Origin: Natronobiforma cellulositropha
Lineage (GTDB): Archaea > Halobacteriota > Halobacteria > Halobacteriales > Natrialbaceae
DNA length: 64,000 nucleotides
Direction: 5' to 3'
Assembly: GCF_025629245.1 (NCBI RefSeq)
Contig: NZ_JANZXN010000004.1
Location: 52,858 to 116,857 of the forward strand
Shown: positions 8,097 to 15,760 of the stretch, one piece after another
Layout: the number at the start of each line of letters is the position of its first letter
Position numbering within the stretch: position 1 is the stretch's first letter
Translations under genes and position numbers: made by a program
The notes under the pieces: model-generated
The model's database searches: none
What the model was told of the DNA's origin: nothing
Seen by the model: only the letters and a program-made list of their open reading frames with translations

Positions 8097-8864
8097 ATGA
8101 ACCTCCGGGACGCCACCGAAGACGACGTCGAGGCGATCCGAACGGTCGCGAGCCGATCGCTCACCACCTCATACAGCCACTTCCTCGCGGACGAGACCAT
8201 CGACGACGCCGTCGCCTCGTGGTACGGCGAGTCGTTCGAGGACGAACTCACGAGCGACGGAACCGTGATCGTCGTCGCCGAGACCGACGACGGCGTCGTT
8301 GGTTTCGCCCAGAGTGAACTCGTCGGTGAGGGGCACAACACGGGCCAGATCCTCTGGATACACGTCGACCCCGACCACCGCGGAGACGGGAGTGGCGTGC
8401 GGCTCCTCGCACGAACGCGCGAAGAACTCCTCGAGTCGGGCGCGGACCTCATCCGCGCGACGGTACTCGAGCGAAACGAGGAGGGCAACGAGTTCTATCG
8501 GAGCCACGGCTTCGAGGAGGCGGGAACGGTCGAAATCGACGTGGGTGACGAAACGCACACGGAGAACGTCTTCGTCGAGCGTGACTTCGACGCGGCGGAC
8601 GGAGACGATGGCTGGCGCTCGCTCACCCCCGTCGCGACCGGCAACGGCGACGGCGAGGTCTACGTCAGCTACGGCGAAGTCACTCGAGGGTCGGACGCAC
8701 CCTTTTATACGGCCTACGAGAGCGACGAGGGGACGCGCCGGTACGGCTGGTTCTGTGGTAACTGTGACTCACTCGACAACGCGATGGACGCGATGGGGCG
8801 CATCGAGTGTAACGTCTGTGGAAACCGCCGGAAGGCGACCCGGTGGGACGCGTCGTACCTCTGA
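8097..8864 (+). CDS. GNAT acetyltransferase with C-terminal zinc ribbon
   Basis: 255 residues. The first 160 form a GNAT domain: ILWIHVDPDHRGDGSGVRLL carries the acetyl-CoA pyrophosphate loop (R/Q-x-x-G-x-G/A type) and YRSHGFEEAG the C-terminal strand region. The last 70 residues are a separate haloarchaeal domain (DUF5816-like) with two zinc pairs, Cys220/Cys223 and Cys238/Cys241. The substrate is unknown. It is divergent from the AstE-like gene and just before the RimK-like ligase, suggesting a role in the same modification pathway. Confidence 0.8.
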   Translation: MNLRDATEDDVEAIRTVASRSLTTSYSHFLADETIDDAVASWYGESFEDELTSDGTVIVVAETDDGVVGFAQSELVGEGHNTGQILWIHVDPDHRGDGSGVRLLARTREELLESGADLIRATVLERNEEGNEFYRSHGFEEAGTVEIDVGDETHTENVFVERDFDAADGDDGWRSLTPVATGNGDGEVYVSYGEVTRGSDAPFYTAYESDEGTRRYGWFCGNCDSLDNAMDAMGRIECNVCGNRRKATRWDASYL

Positions 8865-8986
8865 ACGAGAACGAGTGTGGCGCCATCGGTGAATCCGGAC
8901 GGCTCACCGCCCGAGGTGGCTGTACACAGGTGGCAAGGCTGAGATAACTGGCAACGCTTTTCCGACGGGGCGGAGAGTATCGAGTA

Positions 8987-10342
8987 ATGAGCGCCGAGGA
9001 GTCCGTCCGCGTTGGGGTACTGAGTCTACACACGAGCAAGGAGTCGAAGGCGATCTGTAACGCAATCGAAGACCTCGGCCACCATCCGGAGTGGCTCAGA
9101 GCGGAGAATACGATGATTCGAGTCACCGACGGGACGGTCACCCTCGAGCCGGAAGTCGACGTGGTCGCCAACCGGATGCTCCTCTCGAACACTGAACAGC
9201 CCTGTGAGGAACTCGGTCTCGCGAACACGCTGGCACAGCTGGTGCCGATGCTCAACGAGCCACAGACGACACTGACGTCGTTTCACAAGCTCTCGACGGC
9301 GACCACCCTCGCGGCCAACGACATCCGCGTCCCCGACGTGCTCCTCTCACTCAGCAGCGATCGACTCAACGCCGCCCGCGGCGATTTCGGCGACGAAGCG
9401 GTCTACAAGACGGCGATCGGCACCCACGGCGGCGGCACCTGGAAGGTCGGGCCGAACGAGGCCGTCAACGCGAAGGTCGGCAACCGATACGCGTTCTTAC
9501 AGCGACTCATCGAGCGGGACAACGAACGCCACCGCGACGTACGCGTCTACGTCGTCGGCGGCGAGGTCATCGGGGCGATGTACCGCTACGCGCCCGACAA
9601 CGACTGGCGGACCAACGTCGCCCTCGGCGGCGACGTCGAGGACGCGACGAACGAACTCCCCGACGAGGTCGCCGAGATGGCCCGCCGGTCGACGGAGGTC
9701 ACTGGCCTCGACTACGCGGGCGTCGACCTCGTCGAAGGAGAAGACGGCTGGTTCGTCCTCGAGGTCAACCCGACGGCGGGCTTCAAAGGACTGTTCGAGG
9801 CGTCCCGCATCAGCCCAGCACCGTACATCGCCAAACTCGCCATCGAGCGGGCGGGCGGGACGGTCGACGACGACCGCGTCGAGCAGCTCTCGACGACGCT
9901 CGACGATTCGATGCCGTCGACGATGCCCGTCCCGATGACGACCGACAACGGCGAACCCACCGTCGTCGGCTACACCGAAGAGGTCGTCCTCTCGGGCACC
10001 CGCGGCTCGAAGTCCATCTACGCGAAGTCGGACACCGGCGCGACCCGAACCAGCATCGACACCCGCCTCGCCGCCGACATCGGCGCCGGTCCCATCAAAT
10101 CGATCACGCGTGTGAAATCCGGCAGCCGAAAGACCTCGCGGAGCCGACCCGTCGTCGACGTCGTCGTCGGCGTCGGCGGCAACCAGCACACCGTCACCGC
10201 CAGCATCGAGGACCGCAGCCACATGGATTACCCCGTCATCCTGGGCCGGGACATCTTAGAGAACTACCGCGTCGACGTCGGCCGCCGCGTCGACCGCGAC
10301 ACCCCCGACAGTCCCGAAGAGGAAGAAGAAGACCTCGAGTGA
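8987..10342 (+). CDS. RimK-type ATP-grasp ligase fused to retropepsin-like domain
   Basis: 451 residues in two parts. Residues about 1-300 form an ATP-grasp ligase of the RimK/LysX group: ATP-binding GTHGGGTWKV loop (145-154), RVYVVGGEVIGAM, and the metal-binding FVLEVNPTAGFKG (256-268). The family joins an amino acid such as glutamate to a carboxylate. Residues 325-430 resemble the RimB retropepsin-like zinc-protease family: a DTGA catalytic aspartate (349-352) and the DYPVILGRDIL strand (414-424), typical of single-domain aspartyl proteases. Fusing both in one chain, near an AstE-like hydrolase, points to a dedicated peptide-tag addition and removal system. Confidence 0.85.
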   Translation: MSAEESVRVGVLSLHTSKESKAICNAIEDLGHHPEWLRAENTMIRVTDGTVTLEPEVDVVANRMLLSNTEQPCEELGLANTLAQLVPMLNEPQTTLTSFHKLSTATTLAANDIRVPDVLLSLSSDRLNAARGDFGDEAVYKTAIGTHGGGTWKVGPNEAVNAKVGNRYAFLQRLIERDNERHRDVRVYVVGGEVIGAMYRYAPDNDWRTNVALGGDVEDATNELPDEVAEMARRSTEVTGLDYAGVDLVEGEDGWFVLEVNPTAGFKGLFEASRISPAPYIAKLAIERAGGTVDDDRVEQLSTTLDDSMPSTMPVPMTTDNGEPTVVGYTEEVVLSGTRGSKSIYAKSDTGATRTSIDTRLAADIGAGPIKSITRVKSGSRKTSRSRPVVDVVVGVGGNQHTVTASIEDRSHMDYPVILGRDILENYRVDVGRRVDRDTPDSPEEEEEDLE

Positions 10343-10367
10343 TCGCTCACGGTGACACCGGTCCGGC

Positions 10368-11687
10368 TCAGGGCTCGTCGTGGCCGCGTAAGACGACCTC
10401 GTCGTCGGTGATGTCCTCGATTTCCGTGACCGAGACCGGGTAGGCGTCCCGGTCGGGTTCGCCCCAGTTGAACCGGGCTTTCAGCCGGTCCGTGAGACCT
10501 GCCTCCGGATCGATGTAAAAGCGCTCCTCCTCGATATCCGCGACGATACCCACCTGCTCGCCAGCGGCGTCGACGACCGCCTTCCCCCGGTCGTGGTCGG
10601 CCAGCTGTATCGGCTCCTCCGCCCCGGCGGTGTGAGCAGGCTCACCCTCGACGGGCGCTGTGTCCGCGTCGGTAGGCGTATCGGCTGGCGACGTGGCCGC
10701 CGGGTCGGCTCGCGGACCGCTCGCCTCCGCGTAGTCACCCACGTCGAGCAGTTCCGCGTCGATGAGCGTCCGGTCGACGACCTCCGTCTCGACGATTTCG
10801 GATTCCTCGAGCGTGAACACGAGGCGGCGGCGGTCTCTGACCTCGGTCTCGAGCGTCCGGCGCTCGACGACGCGGCTCTCGATCGTCTCACCCTCGGTCC
10901 GGCGCGTCTCGATGCGCCCCTCCTCGAGGTAGGTGTCGACGTCGCCGCTCGTGTGTACCACGTCGCTCTCGACGATCGCCCGCTGGATCGTCTCGTCACC
11001 CACCCGGGTCCGGGCCCCCTCGAGTTCGAGTTCGTCCCGCTCGTCGACGTCCACGTCCACGTCGACGATCCGGCTCTCGACGGTCAGTAACTCGAGTTCC
11101 TCGATGGTGTCGATGCGACGCTCCTCGACGAAGACCTCGAGGACGCCAGCGGTACCGACCTCGAGTGCGTCGTCGGTGAGGAACTCGACCTCGATCGGAT
11201 CGCGCTCGAGTATCTCGGTCGCGACGACCTCCCGGTCGACGAGTTCGGTGTCGATTAGTTCTGTCTCGATCGTGTCCGTCTCGACGATTTCGCGCTCGAC
11301 GACGCGTGTCTCGACGAGTTCGGTCGTCACCGTCTCCCCCTCGCGGAGCGCCGCCTCGAGTCGGTCGTCCTCGAGCGCCGACCGGTCGAGCATCGCCTCG
11401 CGCTCGAGCAGTTCGACCGACTCGAGACCCTCGTCGCTGTCGCGGTAGACGAATACCAGCCCCTCGTCTTCGATGGTCGAAAAGAAGGTCTCCCACTCGA
11501 GTTCGTCGTACTCCTCGCCGAGGCGGTCGCGTGTAGCCACCGTGTACTCGTGTGAGGTGGCCGTCCGGTCGTCGGGTTCCGAGGCGTCCGTGCGACGGGT
11601 CGCCGGAACCGCGTCCCGGTCGTCGAGCCAGCGCCTGATCTCCTCTCGGTCCGTCGTGACGCGCCGTTCGTGTGGATTCTCGCTCAT
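10368..11687 (-). CDS. Repeat-rich acidic protein with C-terminal PRC-barrel-like domain
   Basis: 439 residues. The N-terminal 90 residues form a globular segment (WETFFSTIEDEGLVFVYRD). Residues about 105-310 are a long run of short beta-like units of the pattern T-E-hydrophobic-[VI]-[ED]-x-E-[VI]-[VI], for example ETDTIETELIDTELVDREVV, resembling the DUF2382/YsnF stress-protein repeats. The C-terminal 80 residues (GKAVVDAAGEQVGIVADI...DRLKARFNWGEPD...) look like a PRC-barrel. No signal peptide or membrane helix is seen. In bacteria such pairings occur in general-stress proteins; the function here is unknown. Convergent with the RimK-like gene. Confidence 0.7.
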   Translation of the reverse strand: MSENPHERRVTTDREEIRRWLDDRDAVPATRRTDASEPDDRTATSHEYTVATRDRLGEEYDELEWETFFSTIEDEGLVFVYRDSDEGLESVELLEREAMLDRSALEDDRLEAALREGETVTTELVETRVVEREIVETDTIETELIDTELVDREVVATEILERDPIEVEFLTDDALEVGTAGVLEVFVEERRIDTIEELELLTVESRIVDVDVDVDERDELELEGARTRVGDETIQRAIVESDVVHTSGDVDTYLEEGRIETRRTEGETIESRVVERRTLETEVRDRRRLVFTLEESEIVETEVVDRTLIDAELLDVGDYAEASGPRADPAATSPADTPTDADTAPVEGEPAHTAGAEEPIQLADHDRGKAVVDAAGEQVGIVADIEEERFYIDPEAGLTDRLKARFNWGEPDRDAYPVSVTEIEDITDDEVVLRGHDEP

Positions 11688-11964
11688 CGCCCGCGTGAGT
11701 ACGGCAGTCACGACTTAGCTCAGCAGGGTCGTTGTCGCCGGTCAGTGTGCGATTCAGCGAGCGACAGCGCCCGCCCCGGAACTGGAGCCGACCGCGAGCG
11801 CGAGTAATACCCGATTGGTCGGCGGTGCCACCGCCCGAAGGCACGCGGCGCAGGCGTCAGCGGTTCGAGCGCGGGTGCGTCCGACTCGCGTGACCGTTTC
11901 ACTCCCGAAACGAGTCGCTGTCCGCGAGAGCGTCGCTTTTGGTCCGTCGGCCGCTAGACGGGCC

Positions 11965-12549
11965 ATGGACGAACTGCGGCGCGATCCGGTGATGGCGGGA
12001 CTGATCGAGGAACACGGCCCGCTCGAACTCGAGCCAGCGGCCGACGAGTTCGAACGCCTCGTCGTCTCGATCATCAACCAGCAGATGTCGACCGCCTCGG
12101 CGACGGCGATTCGCGAGCGCGTCTTCAGCCGGGTCGAGATCACGCCCGAGGGGCTGCTCGCCGCCGACGCGGCGGTGTTGCGCGACGCTGGACTCTCCAC
12201 ACAGAAGGTCGAGTACGTCAGAAACGTCGCGCGGGCGTTCCGGGAGCGGGACCTCTCGGCGGCGCGCTTCGCCGACGAACCGGACGAGGTGGTGATCGAC
12301 GAACTCACCGACATTCGCGGCGTCGGCCCGTGGACGGCGAACATGTACCTCATGTTCGCGCTCGGACGGCCCGACGTCCTCCCGCTCGGCGACCTCGCCG
12401 TCCGACGCGGCATCGAAGCGCTCTACAACGACGGTGCGAGCCTCACCCGCGCGGAGATGCGCGAGATTGCCGCCGCCTGGCGACCGTACCGCTCACTCGC
12501 GACGCTCTACATCTGGGCGGCCTACGAAGCGCCCGACTCGAGCGTCTGA
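11965..12549 (+). CDS. DNA-3-methyladenine glycosylase (AlkA/HhH-GPD)
   Basis: A 194-residue base-excision repair enzyme of the HhH-GPD superfamily that would remove alkylated purines. The helix-hairpin-helix is LTDIRGVGPWTANMYLMF (115-131), with the conserved GVGPWTA, and the catalytic aspartate is Asp143 in PLGDLAVRRG. It lacks an iron-sulfur loop, as expected of the AlkA group, and lacks the N-terminal AlkA domain of E. coli, so it is a short form. The ATG at 11965 follows a T-rich promoter (CGCTTTTGG at about 11935); the longer upstream reading frame is basic and not coding-like. 11688-11964 otherwise holds only promoters. Confidence 0.85.
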   Translation: MDELRRDPVMAGLIEEHGPLELEPAADEFERLVVSIINQQMSTASATAIRERVFSRVEITPEGLLAADAAVLRDAGLSTQKVEYVRNVARAFRERDLSAARFADEPDEVVIDELTDIRGVGPWTANMYLMFALGRPDVLPLGDLAVRRGIEALYNDGASLTRAEMREIAAAWRPYRSLATLYIWAAYEAPDSSV

Positions 12550-12554
12550 CCGTC

Positions 12555-12680
12555 TCACAGCTCCATCAACCCCTCGTAGGTCGTCGTCCAGTCACACTCA
12601 CCGCAGCCGAAGTCGCGCGATCGTTTCCCGAAGTCGACGTTCTCGGAACCACATTTCAGGCAGCTCTCTACCGTGGGCAT
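12555..12680 (-). CDS. 41-residue zinc-finger microprotein
   Basis: A short ORF with two zinc knuckles: SCLKCGS (Cys7, Cys10) and FGCGECDW (Cys26, Cys29). It has an ideal leaderless promoter, TTTATAAA at 12703-12710 on the minus strand, 23-30 bases before the ATG. Small two-CxxC proteins are abundant in haloarchaea and some are global regulators of growth and biofilm, but I cannot assign this one. Convergent with the glycosylase gene, with six bases between the two stops. Confidence 0.75.
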   Translation of the reverse strand: MPTVESCLKCGSENVDFGKRSRDFGCGECDWTTTYEGLMEL

Positions 12681-12702
12681 ACAACTCGATTAGTTACACT
12701 AG

Positions 12703-12710
12703 TTTATAAA
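12703..12710 (-). promoter_or_regulatory. TATA box of the zinc microprotein
   Basis: TTTATAAA on the minus strand, 23-30 bases before the ATG at 12680, matches the haloarchaeal TATA consensus and predicts a leaderless transcript. Confidence 0.65.
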
Positions 12711-12719
12711 ACTCCGTTA

Positions 12720-13160
12720 CTACGGCTCGAGTTATCGCTCACCGGGAGTGTGTGGGCGAGGTGAGCGTGTGGAGGCGACGGAGGCGAGGCGAACTCGAGT
12801 GAACGCGGGTGTGGGATGGGACAGAGCGAAAGGCGAGTCCAGGCGGTGAGTCGACTCGAGAGCATCGAGAGCCACCTGAGCGGGAGGAGCGCGACGGGAG
12901 CGTAGAGACCCAGTGAAACCCGCTGAAAGGTAGTGACTACCAAAAGCCGGTAGTAGCCCCATCGAGTGGTGGCTGGTGGTCCAGTGTGGTATATAATGGT
13001 AGTGTATGCTAGGACCATCCCACAGGTGCAAACACCACCGAAGGTGACCATACACTACCCCACAGTACCAACGAATATTCACACCAAACCGCTAGCGGGC
13101 GGTCGGTTAGGGTCCGTATTCAGGGGTAGGGTTAAGCGCGTCCGCCACTATGACTGATAC
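12720..13160. other. 440-base noncoding region rich in dyads
   Basis: No convincing gene lies here; frames give Trp/His/Ser/Pro-rich products unlike the acidic neighbours. It contains GGTAGT-G-ACTACC (12929-12941) continuing into ACTACC-7-GGTAGT (12936-12954), then an 11-bp perfect inverted repeat GGTAGTGTATG (12998-13008)/CATACACTACC (13049-13059). Inside that loop are GGTG-CAAA-CACC (13025-13036) and CACC-GAA-GGTG. TATATAAT at 12990-12997 could be a promoter for the thiolase operon with a structured leader of about 140 bases, or for an unrecognised RNA. Confidence 0.5.
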
Positions 13161-14327
13161 ATGACACCCGTACGCGTCGCCGGCGTTGGACTCACGTCGT
13201 TCGGGACCACCCCCGAACGGACGAGTCGCGACCTCTTCGCCGAGGCGGCCACCGCGGCGTTCTCCGACAGCGATGTCCCCCGCAGCGACGTCGACGCGGT
13301 CCTCTACGGCAACTTCATGGGTGAACTGGCCGAACACCAGGGCCACCAGGGACCGCTGATGGCCGAAGCCGCGGGCGTCGCCGCCCCCGCGACCCGCTAC
13401 GAAGCCGCCTGCGCCTCGAGCGGCGCGGCCGTCCGCGACGCCGTCGTCCGTCTCCGAAGCGGCGTGGACGACGTCGTCCTCGTCGGCGGTGCCGAACGGA
13501 TGACCAACCTCGGAACCGCGGGCGCGACCGAAGCGCTCGCCATCGCGGCCGACGACCTCTGGGAGGTCCGCGCCGGGATGACCTTCCCCGGCGCGTACGC
13601 GCTGATGGCGCGGGCGTACTTCGAGCGCTACGGCGGCACTCGGGAGGATCTCGCCCACGTCGCGGTGAAGAACCACGCGAACGCCCTCGAGAACGAGAAG
13701 GCCCAGTACCAGCGCGAAATCGGCGTCGCGGACGTACTCGAGGCCCCGATGGTCTCCTCGCCGCTCGGTCTCTACGACGCCTGTCCCATCTCCGACGGCG
13801 CGGCGGCGCTCGTCCTCGTCAGCGAGCGCTACGCCGACGAGCACGGACTCGACGTGCCGGTGGCGATCACCGGCACCGGCCAGGGCGGCGACCGACTGGC
13901 GCTCCAGGACCGAACACACCTCGCGCGGACGCCCGCCGGGCGCGAGGCGGCCGAGGCGGCCTACGCCGACGCCGGCATCGGCGCCGACGCGGTCGACCTC
14001 GCCGAGGTCCACGACTGTTTCACCATCGCCGAGGCGCTCGCACTCGAGTCGGTCGGTCTCGTCCCCACCGGCGAGGCCATCACGGCCGCTCGAGACGGCC
14101 TGACGACGGCCACCGGAGCGCTCCCGGTGAACCTCTCGGGCGGGCTGAAGGCGAAGGGCCACCCCGTCGGCGCGACCGGAGCCTCACAGATCGCCGAGAT
14201 GGCGCAGCTACTGCGCGGCGACCACGTCAACAGCGCGGCGGTTCCCGACGCGACCGTCGGTCTCACCCACAACGCGGGTGGGACGGTCGCGAGCGCGTTC
14301 GTCCACGTCCTGGAGGTGAGCCGATGA
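13161..14327 (+). CDS. Thiolase (acetyl-CoA acetyltransferase)
   Basis: A 388-residue thiolase-fold enzyme. The nucleophile is Cys84 in EAACASSGAA; the second active-site region is KAKGHPVGATGASQ and the third motif is HDCFTIAE. It makes or cleaves acetoacetyl-CoA or longer 3-ketoacyl-CoA. Its stop overlaps the start of a DUF35 zinc-ribbon protein (ATGA at 14324-14327). In archaea this pair forms a complex that channels acetoacetyl-CoA, often to HMG-CoA synthase for isoprenoid lipids; a degradative role is also possible because methylmalonyl-CoA genes are nearby. Confidence 0.9.
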   Translation: MTPVRVAGVGLTSFGTTPERTSRDLFAEAATAAFSDSDVPRSDVDAVLYGNFMGELAEHQGHQGPLMAEAAGVAAPATRYEAACASSGAAVRDAVVRLRSGVDDVVLVGGAERMTNLGTAGATEALAIAADDLWEVRAGMTFPGAYALMARAYFERYGGTREDLAHVAVKNHANALENEKAQYQREIGVADVLEAPMVSSPLGLYDACPISDGAAALVLVSERYADEHGLDVPVAITGTGQGGDRLALQDRTHLARTPAGREAAEAAYADAGIGADAVDLAEVHDCFTIAEALALESVGLVPTGEAITAARDGLTTATGALPVNLSGGLKAKGHPVGATGASQIAEMAQLLRGDHVNSAAVPDATVGLTHNAGGTVASAFVHVLEVSR

Positions 14328-14725
14328 GCGACGACCCCGTCGGCGACGCCGGATTCGACGACTGGCTCGAGGCGGTCACAGCGGGACGGGCGTACTACCT
14401 CGAGTGTGAGAACGGCCACGGCTCGCTCCCGCCTCGCCGGGTGTGTCCGGAGCCGGGCTGTGGCTCGACGGTCCTCGAGGAGCGACCCCTGCCGGAGACC
14501 GGCGAACTCGAGACCTACACGGTGACGACGGTGGCGACACCGGCGTTCGCCGACGACGCACCCTACGCGATCGCAATCGCGGACTTCGGACCCGTCCGCA
14601 TCACCGGGCAGGTCGTCGACGTCGACCCCGCCGAGGTCGAGACGGGCCAGCGCGTCGCGTTGACGGTTCGGACCGCCGGGACGACCGGCGACCGGGTGGT
14701 CGCACTCGAGGTCGTCGGAGACTGA
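14324..14725 (+). CDS. DUF35 zinc-ribbon/OB-fold thiolase partner
   Basis: A 133-residue protein with an N-terminal zinc ribbon (YYLECENGHG... VCPEPGCGST) followed by an OB-fold (TYTVTTVAT...ITGQVVDVDP). DUF35 proteins bind acyl-CoA and bridge thiolase to the next enzyme in archaeal complexes. Its start overlaps the thiolase stop by four bases and is preceded by a strong Shine-Dalgarno GGAGGTGA (14312-14319), so the two are translationally coupled. Confidence 0.9.
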   Translation: MSDDPVGDAGFDDWLEAVTAGRAYYLECENGHGSLPPRRVCPEPGCGSTVLEERPLPETGELETYTVTTVATPAFADDAPYAIAIADFGPVRITGQVVDVDPAEVETGQRVALTVRTAGTTGDRVVALEVVGD

Positions 14726-14756
14726 CGCGGTGGCCCCAGCTGTACCCGACGGCCGC

Positions 14757-15686
14757 TCAGGCGTGCTCGAGCCGTGCGAACGACTCGGTGAGAAACGCCC
14801 CGACGGCATCCGGCTGTTCGAGGTGGACGAGGCGACCGGCGGCGTCGACGACGGCGAGGTCAGCGTTCACCGCCTCGGCCAGCGCCCGCCCCTCCTCGAG
14901 CGAGGGGCGGTCGGTCTCCCGCCCCCACAGGAGCGTCACGGGCGTCTCGAGGTCGGAGAGAACGGCCGTGAGATCGCTGGCTGGGTCGAGGTCGCCGCCG
15001 AGGAGCGAGGCGGGGGCGAACCGAGCGCCCGGCAGACGTGCGCTCTGGCGGGCGTACTCGAGGTGTGAGTCCGGGACGGCCGCCGTCTCGTGACAGCCTC
15101 TCTGCAGCAGGTAGCGTCCCACCGGAGCGCTCGCTATCGCGTCGAAGAGGAGGGTCCCGAGGACGGGCGTGCGCACCAGCGAGCGGAGCCAGCGCCGTTT
15201 CGAGGCAGTGTCGACGACCGGACAGACCAGAACGAGGCGCTCGAGCGACGACTCACGTGCGGCGAGCGCCGCGAACGCGGCGGTACGCGAGGGGGCCAGA
15301 ACGATCGGATCGTCGGCCACCTCGGCTGTGAAGTCGCGGAGGAACTCCGTGTAGAGCGTCGTCGAGTAGACGAGCGGCGGCCGATCCGACCGGCCGAAGC
15401 CGGGGAGGTCGACCGCGTAGACGTGAAAGTCGTCGGCGAGGCGTTCGGTGAGCGGGCCGAACTCGTGGCTCGTGGTCCCCGGCGTTGGACGGTGGACCAG
15501 GAGGAGGTCGGGAGCGTTCGGGTCGCCCACGACGGTGTAGGCGACGTCCATCCCCCGCCAGCGGTAGGTTCGCTCGACGCCGGAGAGCGGCGATTCGAGG
15601 TCCCCAGTACGCCGTCGCAGGAGCCGGTAGGTGAGCGCCCCGGTCGCGAGTGCGACGGCACCTCCGGCGAGTGAGCGGCGGTTCAT
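14757..15686 (-). CDS. Alpha/beta-hydrolase fold protein
   Basis: 309 residues with an N-terminal twin-arginine-like hydrophobic segment (MNRRSLAGGAVALATGALTY) that could anchor or export it. The fold is recognised from LLLVHRPTPGTTSHEF (oxyanion loop), YAVDLPGFGRSDRP, and a late LLWGRETD strand, with His near the C-terminus (GRLVHLEQPDA). The nucleophile elbow is degenerate: APSRTAA (Ser133) replaces the usual G-x-S-x-G, a form seen in some haloarchaeal relatives. Substrate unknown. Confidence 0.8.
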   Translation of the reverse strand: MNRRSLAGGAVALATGALTYRLLRRRTGDLESPLSGVERTYRWRGMDVAYTVVGDPNAPDLLLVHRPTPGTTSHEFGPLTERLADDFHVYAVDLPGFGRSDRPPLVYSTTLYTEFLRDFTAEVADDPIVLAPSRTAAFAALAARESSLERLVLVCPVVDTASKRRWLRSLVRTPVLGTLLFDAIASAPVGRYLLQRGCHETAAVPDSHLEYARQSARLPGARFAPASLLGGDLDPASDLTAVLSDLETPVTLLWGRETDRPSLEEGRALAEAVNADLAVVDAAGRLVHLEQPDAVGAFLTESFARLEHA

Positions 15687-15760
15687 ACGGGACGTTCGAC
15701 GGAGAGGTCCTTAGTGGTGGGCGGTCGTGACGGCGAGCGCGACGAGCGACGAGGTGCGCG

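Noticed and set aside
12704-13082. Two overlapping minus-strand ORFs in the dyad-rich spacer
   Set aside because: Products are rich in Trp, His, Pro and Ser, with none of the acidic bias; dyads cross them.
12720-13160. RNase P RNA or SRP RNA gene
   Set aside because: I could not find the conserved RNase P core or the SRP GGAA/GNAR helix 8 sequences.
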